Shown here: piece after piece, positions 8,544 to 15,859 of the stretch
Layout of the letters: each line of letters opens with the position of its first letter
How positions within the stretch are numbered: position 1 is the stretch's first letter
DNA from: Dactylosporangium sp. AC04546
Lineage (GTDB): Bacteria > Actinomycetota > Actinomycetes > Mycobacteriales > Micromonosporaceae
Assembly (NCBI RefSeq): GCF_022095675.1
Contig: NZ_JAHYSG010000056.1
Coordinates: forward strand, 13,638-77,637
DNA length: 64,000 nucleotides
Reading direction: 5' to 3'
Made by a program: the position numbers and the translations under genes
The notes under the pieces: model-generated
The model's database searches: none
What the model saw: only the letters and a program-made list of their open reading frames with translations
What the model was told of the DNA's origin: nothing

Positions 8544-9491
8544 CTACCGCGACGAGCGGCGGTGGGCCTGGTGGAGGCGCTTCGCCAGGAGGTCCAGTTC
8601 GGTGATCAGCTCCGGTGGTTCCAGGACCGTGAAGTCGTGGCCCAGCAACGCCAGGCGGGAGGCCAGGAACGGCAGGGAGTCGGCGCCCGCGGTCAGCAGG
8701 CAGCGGTCGCGGTCCATGGCCTCGACCACCGCGGTGGTGGCGGGTACCAGCTCGGCGACCACGTCGGCGGGGGCCTCGATGACGACGCGGGCGCGGTGGC
8801 GGTACACCGACGTCGTGATGGCGTCGGCGACGAACGCGGCGGCATCGGGCGCGTCGCGGTCGGAGTAGCGTGGGCCCGCGGCCGGCCGGCCGGTGATCCG
8901 GTCGGCGCGGAACGTGCGCCAGTCGTCGCCGGAGTAGGCCATCAGGTACCACCGGCGGCCGGCATGGACCAGGCGGTGCGGCTCGACGTCGCGGGTGCCG
9001 AGCTGGCCGTCGCGGCGGCGGTACTCGAACGTGAGGCGGTGCCGGCTGTGGCACGCCTCCGCGATCACGGCCAGCACCTCGGGGTCGACCGTCGGGGCGG
9101 GGCCGCCGAGCGGCACCGTGGCCTGGCGCAGCGCGGCCGCCCGCTCGCGCAGCCGGGCCGGCAGGATGCGCTCCAGCTTCGCCAGCGCCCGCAGCGACGT
9201 CTCCGCGATGCCGGTCATGCTGGTCGAGGTGCGCAGGCTCAGCACCACCGCGACGGCCTCGTCGTCGTCGAGCAGCAGCGGCGGCAGGACCGAGCCGGCG
9301 CCGAGGCGGTAGCCGCCGGCCACGCCCGGGGTGGCCTCGACCGGGTAGCCGAGCTCGCGCAGCCGTGCCACGTCGCGCCGCAGCGTCCGCACCGTGACCT
9401 GGAGCCGCTCGGCCAGCTCGGCGCCGGACCACTCCGGCCTGCGCTGCAGGATCGACAGCAGGCGCAGCAGCCGGGCCGACGTGTCGAGCAT
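8544..9491 (-). CDS. WYL-domain (YafY-type) transcriptional regulator
   Basis: A 315-residue DNA-binding regulator. The N-terminal winged helix is MLDTSARLLRLLSILQRRPEWSG with a recognition helix around TVRTLRRDVARLRELG. The WYL ligand-sensing domain follows (RRWYLMAYSGDDWRTFRADRI, ~140-210), then a WCX-type C-terminus. ATG at 9491 matches the usual family start; ATG at 9512 adds seven residues and cannot be excluded. It is divergent from the VOC gene at 9554 with ~60 bp between starts, so it may regulate that gene and itself. Confidence 0.88.
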   Translation of the reverse strand: MLDTSARLLRLLSILQRRPEWSGAELAERLQVTVRTLRRDVARLRELGYPVEATPGVAGGYRLGAGSVLPPLLLDDDEAVAVVLSLRTSTSMTGIAETSLRALAKLERILPARLRERAAALRQATVPLGGPAPTVDPEVLAVIAEACHSRHRLTFEYRRRDGQLGTRDVEPHRLVHAGRRWYLMAYSGDDWRTFRADRITGRPAAGPRYSDRDAPDAAAFVADAITTSVYRHRARVVIEAPADVVAELVPATTAVVEAMDRDRCLLTAGADSLPFLASRLALLGHDFTVLEPPELITELDLLAKRLHQAHRRSSR

Positions 9492-9553
9492 GGACCCGAT
9501 TCTGCCAGCCATTGAGGACCGAACCTGTCCGCGATTGTGGTTAGCGTGAGGTC

Positions 9554-9976
9554 ATGGCATACGAGTTCCAGGTCACCCAGGACAGCACCGACCCGCACAA
9601 CCTCGCCGACTGGTGGGCCGAGACCCTGGGCTGGGAGGTCGAGCCCCAGGACGAGGCGTTCATCCGCCGCATGGTCAGCGAGGGCCACGCCCGCGAGGAT
9701 GAGACCACGACCCACAACGGGAGGCTCGTGTGGAGGGCGGGCGCCGCGATCCGCCACCCCGACCGGCCGCGGGTGCTGTTCCAGTGGGTGCCCGAGGAGA
9801 AGACGACCAAGAACCGGATGCACCTCGACGTGCGGGTCGGCGACGAGGACCTCGACGCCGTGGTGCAGAAGCTGGTCGACCGGGGCGCGACGTTCGTGCA
9901 CCACCGCTCGCAGGGGCCCTACACCTGGAGCACCCTCACGGACCCACAGGGGAACGAGTTCTGCGTGTCCCGCTGA
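9554..9976 (+). CDS. VOC/glyoxalase-fold protein
   Basis: A 140-residue glyoxalase-like protein. It begins MAYEFQVTQDSTDPHNLADWWAETLGWEVE, has the central RMHLDVRVGDEDLD strand and ends TDPQGNEFCVSR, a pattern shared with the VOC protein at 4558. A GAGG ribosome site lies 4-7 bases before ATG 9554. It is divergent from the WYL regulator, a common arrangement for a regulator and its target. The substrate is unknown. Confidence 0.87.
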   Translation: MAYEFQVTQDSTDPHNLADWWAETLGWEVEPQDEAFIRRMVSEGHAREDETTTHNGRLVWRAGAAIRHPDRPRVLFQWVPEEKTTKNRMHLDVRVGDEDLDAVVQKLVDRGATFVHHRSQGPYTWSTLTDPQGNEFCVSR

Positions 9977-10022
9977 GCGCGACCCGCGAAACCACCGCGA
10001 GCGGGGGCCGGCCCACACGCGG

Positions 10023-10691
10023 TCACCGGGTGCCGGGGGTCACCAGGCCCGTCTCGTAGGCCAGCACGATCGCCTGGGCGCGGTCGCGCAGGGACAGCTT
10101 CGACAGGATCCGCGCCACGTGCGTCTTCACCGTGGCGTCGCTGAGGTGGAGGCGCCCGGCCAGCTCGGCGTTGCTCAGGCCGCGGGCCAGGAGGCGGAGC
10201 ACCTCCAGCTCGCGCGGGGTGAGGGACGACAGGTCGCGGTGGACCGTGGCCGTCTCGCGGGTCGCGTAGCGCTCGATCAGGCGGCGGGTGATGGCCGGGG
10301 CCAGCAGCGCGTCGCCCGCGCGGACCAGCCGCACCGCCGCCACGAGGTGCTCCGGGCTCACGTCCTTGAGCAGGAAGCCGCTCGCGCCCGCCGACAGGGC
10401 CGCGTAGACGTAGCGGTCCAGGTCGAACGTGGTCAGGATGACGACCCGCGGCGGCGGCTCCGGCGCGGGGGCCGACAGGATGCGGCGGGTCGCCTCCAGG
10501 CCGTCCATCTCGGGCATCCGGACGTCCATCAGCACCACGTCCGGGGACGTGCGCCGGACCGCCTCGACGGCCTCCACGCCGTTGGCGGCCTCGCCGACGA
10601 CCGAGATGCCGTCGGCGCTCAGGATCATGCGGAAGCCCGTGCGCACCAGGGCCTGGTCGTCGGCGATGACGACCCGCGGCGGACCGGTCAC
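10023..10691 (-). CDS. NarL/LuxR-type response regulator
   Basis: A ~222-residue response regulator. The receiver domain opens VVIADDQALVRTGFRMIL, has the phosphoacceptor Asp in VLMDVRMPEMDG and the conserved Lys in FLLKDVSPEHL. A LuxR-type HTH follows (LTPRELEVLRLLARGLSNAELAGRLHLSDATVKTHVARIL). The start is ambiguous because a 30-bp tandem repeat supplies three in-frame GTG codons at 10691, 10721 and 10751, each preceded by GGAGGG. The shortest is listed because family members start near here. It pairs with the upstream kinase and probably controls the divergent ABC exporter. Confidence 0.88.
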   Translation of the reverse strand: MTGPPRVVIADDQALVRTGFRMILSADGISVVGEAANGVEAVEAVRRTSPDVVLMDVRMPEMDGLEATRRILSAPAPEPPPRVVILTTFDLDRYVYAALSAGASGFLLKDVSPEHLVAAVRLVRAGDALLAPAITRRLIERYATRETATVHRDLSSLTPRELEVLRLLARGLSNAELAGRLHLSDATVKTHVARILSKLSLRDRAQAIVLAYETGLVTPGTR

Positions 10692-10760
10692 GGACCCTCC
10701 GCTTCGCTCCGGACCGGTCACGGACCCTCCGCTTCGCTCCGGACCGGTCACGGACCCTCC
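10681..10760 (+). repeat. 30-bp tandem repeat carrying a duplicated RBS and GTG start
   Basis: Two identical 30-bp units (10681-10710 and 10711-10740) are followed by a 20-bp partial third (10741-10760). Read on the minus strand, each unit contains GGAGGGTCC then GTGACCGGTCCG. The array therefore multiplies the Shine-Dalgarno and GTG start of the response regulator exactly at the kinase stop codon, keeping the frame open with ten extra residues per unit. Confidence 0.95.
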
Positions 10761-11983
10761 AGGGGCAGTTCGGCGAGGACCCGGAAGCCGCCCGTCGGGC
10801 GCGGGCCCGCCGCCAACGTACCGCCGTAGACCGCGAGCCGTTCGCGCAGGCCCGCCAGCCCGCGGCCGCTGCCGCGGGCGCCCGCCGGGACGCCGCCCGA
10901 GTCGGTGACCTCGATGCGCAGCACGGCGCCGTCGGCCACCGTGACCGAGACGGTCGCCGACGCGCCGGCCGCGTGGCGCATGACGTTGGTGAGGGCCTCC
11001 TGGACGACCCGGTACGCGGCCAGGTCGATCCCCGGCGGCAGGCCGTCGACCGGGGACACGTCCAGCGTCACCGCAAGACCCGTCGAACGGACCCGCTCGA
11101 CCAGCGCGGGCAGGCCGGCGAGCGAGGGCTGGGGCGCCAGGTCGAGGCCGTCGTCGTCGACCGTGAGCAGGCCGATCACCTGCCGCAGCTCGGTCATCGC
11201 GGCCCGGCCGCCGGCCTCGACGGCCAGCAGCGCCTCCTTCGCCAGCGCGGGGTCCGTGTCGAGCACCTTGCGCGCCGCGCCGGCCTGCACGACCATCACG
11301 CTCACGTTGTGGCTCACCACGTCGTGCAGCTCGCGGGCCAGCCGGGCCCGTTCGAGGTCGGTGGCCAGGCGGGCCGCCTCGTGGGCGCGCTGCCGCCAGA
11401 CGTGGATCGCGTTGGCGGCCACGCCGACCGAGGACAGCAGCACGAAGGTCACCACGCCGGACGGCAGGCCGGGCAGCGTGCGGCTGCTGCCGGTGATCAC
11501 CAGGACGCCCGCGACGACCACGCTGACGAGCGCGAGGTTGCGGTACCGGCTGTACATCGGGGCGCTGTACGCGGCCACCACGGACGCGACGACGGTCCAG
11601 GTCGGGTCGCCGCCCTCGGTGTAGACGCGCGCCGCGGCCAGGGCGATGATCCAGAACGACGCGAGCGGGAAGCGGCGGCGGGCCGCCAGCGGCAGCGCCG
11701 ACGCCGCCGCGACCAGGAACAGCTGCCAGTCGTGCGACTCCACGGGCGGCGGCTCCAGCGGCTCCCCGAACGGAGGCGGGGACGGCGGCGGCAGGTCCGG
11801 GAACAGCTCGATCGGCAGCGGCTCGTGGACCTGCTCGGCCACGCCGTTGACGGCGCCGATCGTGAGCAGCACGGCGAGGATGACGTCGGCCGCCAACGCC
11901 CAGGCGGTGAGCCGCGGCGGTTCGCCGGTCGTCCGCCGCAGCCAGGCGATCGCGGCCCACCCTCGCCGCCGGATCGCTTCCAT
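10748..11983 (-). CDS. Sensor histidine kinase (HisKA_3/NarX-like)
   Basis: A 411-residue membrane kinase. Hydrophobic segments occur near residues 25-45, 85-105, 110-130 and 140-175, with a proline-rich extracytoplasmic loop (ELFPDLPPPSPPPFGEP) at ~60-75. The dimerisation/phosphoacceptor motif is RARLARELHDVVSHNVSVMVVQAG. The HATPase region includes RVVQEALTNVMRHA and GSGRGLAGLRERLAVYGG. ATG at 11983 opens directly into the first helix. Its stop overlaps the most upstream possible start of the response regulator. It is divergent from the ABC exporter at 12108. Confidence 0.9.
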   Translation of the reverse strand: MEAIRRRGWAAIAWLRRTTGEPPRLTAWALAADVILAVLLTIGAVNGVAEQVHEPLPIELFPDLPPPSPPPFGEPLEPPPVESHDWQLFLVAAASALPLAARRRFPLASFWIIALAAARVYTEGGDPTWTVVASVVAAYSAPMYSRYRNLALVSVVVAGVLVITGSSRTLPGLPSGVVTFVLLSSVGVAANAIHVWRQRAHEAARLATDLERARLARELHDVVSHNVSVMVVQAGAARKVLDTDPALAKEALLAVEAGGRAAMTELRQVIGLLTVDDDGLDLAPQPSLAGLPALVERVRSTGLAVTLDVSPVDGLPPGIDLAAYRVVQEALTNVMRHAAGASATVSVTVADGAVLRIEVTDSGGVPAGARGSGRGLAGLRERLAVYGGTLAAGPRPTGGFRVLAELPLEGP

Positions 11984-12107
11984 CGCACCAGTGTGGCAAG
12001 CGCGCCCGCGGGCGCGCGTCCCGACCGATGCGTACATCGCAGTGATGACGCGAACCGCTACCGTGGCCGACGCGCACCGCGCGGTCCCGCCAATACGGTC
12101 CGTTACC

Positions 12108-12785
12108 ATGACGGCAGTCGACAGGGCACTCATCGAGTGCGAAGGCGTGACCAAGCGGTACGACAACGGCACCCCGGCGCTCGCGGGGCTCGACCTGCGG
12201 GTGCGCGCGGGCGAGGCGCTCGCCGTCCTGGGACCGTCCGGCAGCGGCAAGTCCACGCTGCTCAACCTGGTCGCCGGGCTGGACCGGCCGAGCGAGGGCA
12301 CGGTGACGGTCGACGGCGTGCGGGTCGACCGGCTCGGCGAGGCGGCGTCGGCGCGGTACCGGCGCGAGCGGATCGGCATGATCTTCCAGTTCTTCAACCT
12401 CCTCGACGACCTCACCGTGCTCGACAACGTGCTGCTGCCGGCCCAGCTGGCCCGCACGCCCCGGGCCGAGGCGCGGGCGCGGGCGCTGGAGCTGCTGCGG
12501 TACCTCGGCATCGAGCGGTACCAGGAGACGTATCCGGGCCGGCTGTCCGGCGGCGAGCGGCAGCGGGTCGCGGTGGCCCGCGCGCTCATGAACCGCCCGC
12601 CGCTGCTGCTCGCCGACGAGCCGACCGGCGCGCTGGACACCGCCTCCGGCCACGACGTGCGCAAGCTGCTCACCGAGCTCAACCGCGACGGGCAGACCCT
12701 GGTGCTGGTCACCCACGACCTCGCGCTGGCCGAGGCGTGCGCCACCCGGACCATCGAGCTGGTCGACGGGGAGGTGACCCGGTGA
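12108..12785 (+). CDS. ABC transporter ATP-binding protein (MacB/BceA-type)
   Basis: A 225-residue ATPase. Walker A is GPSGSGKST, the Q-loop FQFFNLLDDLT, the signature LSGGERQRVAVARAL, Walker B LLLADEPTGALD, and the switch His in LVTHDLALAE. The Q-loop and EPTGALD are typical of the BceA/MacB/LolD group that works with FtsX-like permeases. The start at ATG 12108 gives the usual length; an in-frame ATG at 12045 is possible. GTGA overlap couples it to the permease. Likely role: export or sensing of a cell-envelope-active peptide. Confidence 0.9.
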   Translation: MTAVDRALIECEGVTKRYDNGTPALAGLDLRVRAGEALAVLGPSGSGKSTLLNLVAGLDRPSEGTVTVDGVRVDRLGEAASARYRRERIGMIFQFFNLLDDLTVLDNVLLPAQLARTPRAEARARALELLRYLGIERYQETYPGRLSGGERQRVAVARALMNRPPLLLADEPTGALDTASGHDVRKLLTELNRDGQTLVLVTHDLALAEACATRTIELVDGEVTR

Positions 12786-15031
12786 AGCGGCTCGTCATCG
12801 CGCTCACCACGCTGCTCGCCGTCACCGCGTCGGTGCTGGCGGCCGGGCTGCTGGTGGAGGCGCGCGGGCCGTTCGACCGCACGTTCGCCCGCCTGCACGG
12901 CGCGCACCTCGCCGCCGAGTTCGACGCCGGGGAGGCGACCGCCGACCAGGTCGCCGCGACCGCGCGGGTGGCCGGGGTGACCGCTGCCGCGGGCCCGTTC
13001 CCGACCGTCGGCGTCCGGCCCCGCACGGTGGCGGCGCAGGTGCCCGGCGAGCACGGGCCCGCCGTCCCACCCGGGATCGAGCTGCCGCCGGTGACGGTCG
13101 TCGGGCGGGCCGATCCCGGCGGCGACGTCGACCGCCTGGAGCTCACCGCCGGGCGGTGGGCGACCGGGCCGGGGGAGGTCGTGTGGCTGGCCGGCGCCGT
13201 GCCGTTCGAGATCGGCGAGCAGTTCGCCGCCGGTGGCACGACGCTCACGACCGTCGGGTTCGCCCGGTCCGCGGGGCAGACCGCGCAGGCCTGGGCCACC
13301 CCGGCGACGGTCGCGGCGATCAGCGGGCCGCGCGGGTTCCAGATGCTCTACCGCCTGACGAGCGCCGGGACGGACGCCGAGGTGAACGCCGTTCGGGAGG
13401 CGGTCGCGGCCACGGTACCGCCGGAAGCCCTGACCGGCGGCGCCTCCTACCTCACCGTCAAGCGGGTCGCCGAGCGGATGGCGGCGCTCTTCCTGCCCTT
13501 CGTGGTCGCGTTCGGCGTGCTCGGCCTGGTCATGTCCGTCCTCGTCATCGGCATCGTGGTCAGCGGCGCCGTCGGGAGCGAGACCCGGCGCATCGGCATC
13601 CTCAAGGCGCTCGGGCACACCCCGGCGCAGGTCGCCCGCCGGTACCTCGCGCAGGCCCTGGTGCCGGCGGCGATCGGCGCCGCGGTGGGCGTGCTGCTGG
13701 GCAACCTCGCGGCGGTCCCGGTCCTCACCGACGAGTTCTCCGGCGGTGCGACGCTCCCGCCGTGGATCTCCGTGGCGGTACCGCTGGGCGCCCTCGCCGT
13801 CGTCGCCGCGACCGCCCTCGCCCCGGCGCTGCGGGCGGCCCGGCTGCGCACCGTCGAGGCGCTCGCCGTCGGGCGCACCCCGGCGGTCGGCCGCGGCCGC
13901 ACCGCCCGCCGGCTGATCGGCCGGCTGCCGCTGCCCCGGCCGGTGACCCTCGGGCTGGCCAACCCCTTCACCCGGCCCGGCCGTTCGGTGACGATCGCCG
14001 CCGCGGTCGCGCTCGGCGCGCTCGGCGTGACCTTCGGGGTCGGCCTGGCGCTGTCGGTCGGCGGGGTCCAGGCGGCCCTCAACCGCCGCGACGCCGGCGA
14101 CGTGATCGTCCGCGCCGAGCGCCCGGGCGGCCCGGCGCCGTCGGTCGCCGCGGTGCGGGCCCAGCCGGGAACCGCGCGGCTGTTCACCACGACCCGGCTG
14201 GAGCTTCCCGTCGCCGGGCTGGCCGGCCTGGTCCAGACGGTGGCGTTCGACGGCGACGCGTCCTGGGCGACGTACGAGATCCTGGACGGCCGCTGGTTCG
14301 CGGGGCCGGGCGAGGCGGTCGTGCCGACCGGTTTCCTCACCGCCACCGGCCTGCGCGTGGGCGACGACGTGGTGGTGGGCGGCACCACTCGCCTGCGCAT
14401 CGTGGGGGAGGTGCTCGACCTGCGCTCCGACGGCGTCCGGCTGATCACCGACGCGCGCTCGCTGGCCGGCCTCGAGCAGTTCGACGGCTTCTCCGAGATC
14501 CACGTCGACCTGGTCGCCGGCACCGCACCGCAGGCCTGGGCCGACACGTTCAACGCCGGGCACTCCGACCTGCACGCCGAGGTGAACACCGGCGAGATCA
14601 GCGGCACGGTCGTCGCCCTGGACACCATGGCCGGCACGCTGACGCTGCTGCTCGTGGCCGTGGCCGGGCTGGGCGTGCTGAACACGGTCGTGCTCGACAC
14701 CCGCGAGCGGGTCCACGAGCTCGGCGTGTGCAAGGCGCTGGGCATGGCACCGCGGCAGACGGTCGCGCTGGTGCTGACGTCGGTCGCGGGCATCGGCCTG
14801 GTGGCCGGCCTGGCCGGCGTGCCGGCCGGGATCGCGCTGCACGGCGCGGTGATGCCGGCGATGGGCCGGGCCGCGGGCACCCACCTCCCGGCGTCCGTGC
14901 TCGACGTCTACGGCCCCGGCCTGGTGGCCGCCCTGGCCACGGGCGGCCTGCTCATCGCAGTGGCGGGCGCCCTGCTCCCGGCCGGCTGGGCGGCCCGCAC
15001 GACCACGGCCCGGGCGTTGCGCACGGAGTGA
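12782..15031 (+). CDS. FtsX-like ABC permease
   Basis: A 749-residue membrane protein. A signal-anchor helix occupies ~4-24, followed by a large extracytoplasmic domain. A first FtsX block (~235-360) contains GVLGLVMSVLVIGIVVSGAVGSETRRIGILKALGHTPAQV, and a second block near the C-terminus contains VLDTRERVHELGVCKALGMAPRQTV. Two FtsX repeats and ~10 helices fit the MacB/BceB-like permeases. GTG at 12782 overlaps the ATPase stop. With its ATPase and the divergent kinase/regulator it makes a complete detoxification-type module. Confidence 0.9.
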   Translation: MKRLVIALTTLLAVTASVLAAGLLVEARGPFDRTFARLHGAHLAAEFDAGEATADQVAATARVAGVTAAAGPFPTVGVRPRTVAAQVPGEHGPAVPPGIELPPVTVVGRADPGGDVDRLELTAGRWATGPGEVVWLAGAVPFEIGEQFAAGGTTLTTVGFARSAGQTAQAWATPATVAAISGPRGFQMLYRLTSAGTDAEVNAVREAVAATVPPEALTGGASYLTVKRVAERMAALFLPFVVAFGVLGLVMSVLVIGIVVSGAVGSETRRIGILKALGHTPAQVARRYLAQALVPAAIGAAVGVLLGNLAAVPVLTDEFSGGATLPPWISVAVPLGALAVVAATALAPALRAARLRTVEALAVGRTPAVGRGRTARRLIGRLPLPRPVTLGLANPFTRPGRSVTIAAAVALGALGVTFGVGLALSVGGVQAALNRRDAGDVIVRAERPGGPAPSVAAVRAQPGTARLFTTTRLELPVAGLAGLVQTVAFDGDASWATYEILDGRWFAGPGEAVVPTGFLTATGLRVGDDVVVGGTTRLRIVGEVLDLRSDGVRLITDARSLAGLEQFDGFSEIHVDLVAGTAPQAWADTFNAGHSDLHAEVNTGEISGTVVALDTMAGTLTLLLVAVAGLGVLNTVVLDTRERVHELGVCKALGMAPRQTVALVLTSVAGIGLVAGLAGVPAGIALHGAVMPAMGRAAGTHLPASVLDVYGPGLVAALATGGLLIAVAGALLPAGWAARTTTARALRTE

Positions 15032-15139
15032 GCCCGGGCCGTCGGCGCAGAACAGCCGCGCAGGAGTAGGGGTTTCCCCACCCCGGTCGCATGGTTCGCC
15101 GTGTGCCGCCGTCGGGCCGATCCCGGGAGGCTCGACGGC

Positions 15140-15859
15140 ATGACCACGATCGTCGAACTCGTCGCCGTCTCCAAGCACTACCCGGGCGGTCCCACGGCGC
15201 TGGACAGCGTCTCGGTGGCCTTCGCCGCCGGCACGTTCACCGCCGTCATGGGGCCGTCCGGGTCGGGCAAGTCGACCCTGCTGCACTGCGCCGCCGCGCT
15301 CGACCGCCCGGACGGCGGCCGGGTGCTGCTCGCCGGGCAGGACCTGGCCGGGCTGCGCGAACCCCGGCTCACCGAGGTGCGGCGGCGGCGCGTCGGGTTC
15401 GTGTTCCAGCAGTACAACCTGATGGACTCGCTCTCCGTCTGGCACAACGTCCTGCTGCCGCAGCGGCTCGCCGGGGTGCGGCCGGACCGGGACTGGGCGC
15501 GCGAGGTGCTGCGCCGGGTCGGCCTCGCCGACCGCTCGTCCGCGCGGCCCGCGAGCCTGTCCGGCGGGCAGCGGCAGCGGGTCGCCCTGGCCCGCGCGCT
15601 GGCCGGCCGGCCGGAGGTGATCTTCGCGGACGAGCCGACCGGCGCGCTCGACCTGGCCAGCGGCCGGGAGGTGCTGGCGCTGCTGCGCGAGGCCGTCGAC
15701 GACCTCGGTACCACCGTCGTCATGGTGACCCACGACCCGGCCGCGGCCGGCTGGGCCGACCGGGTGGTCTTCCTGGCCGACGGGCGGATCGTCACGGAGC
15801 TTGCCGCCCCGACCGCCGAGCTGGTCGCGGCGCACATGACGGCGGTGAGCGCGCGATGA
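15140..15859 (+). CDS. ABC transporter ATP-binding protein (BceA/MacB-type)
   Basis: A 239-residue ATPase with GPSGSGKST (Walker A), VFQQYNLMDSLSVWHNVLLPQ (Q-loop), LSGGQRQRVALARALAGRPEVIFADEPTGALDLASG (signature and Walker B) and MVTHDPAAAGWAD (H-loop). ATG 15140 has GGGAGG 9 bases upstream. It overlaps the next permease by 4 bases. It is a second, diverged copy of the exporter type at 12108-15031 and is paired with its own kinase and regulator downstream. Confidence 0.91.
   Translation: MTTIVELVAVSKHYPGGPTALDSVSVAFAAGTFTAVMGPSGSGKSTLLHCAAALDRPDGGRVLLAGQDLAGLREPRLTEVRRRRVGFVFQQYNLMDSLSVWHNVLLPQRLAGVRPDRDWAREVLRRVGLADRSSARPASLSGGQRQRVALARALAGRPEVIFADEPTGALDLASGREVLALLREAVDDLGTTVVMVTHDPAAAGWADRVVFLADGRIVTELAAPTAELVAAHMTAVSAR

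Noticed and set aside
10681..10760. CRISPR-like array
   Set aside because: The units are contiguous without spacers, and lie across a gene junction; it is a simple tandem repeat.
11984..15835. Very long minus-strand open frame continuing upstream of the histidine kinase
   Set aside because: It is antisense to two clear transporter genes and is arginine/histidine/glycine-rich, as expected from the third-position GC of the opposite strand.
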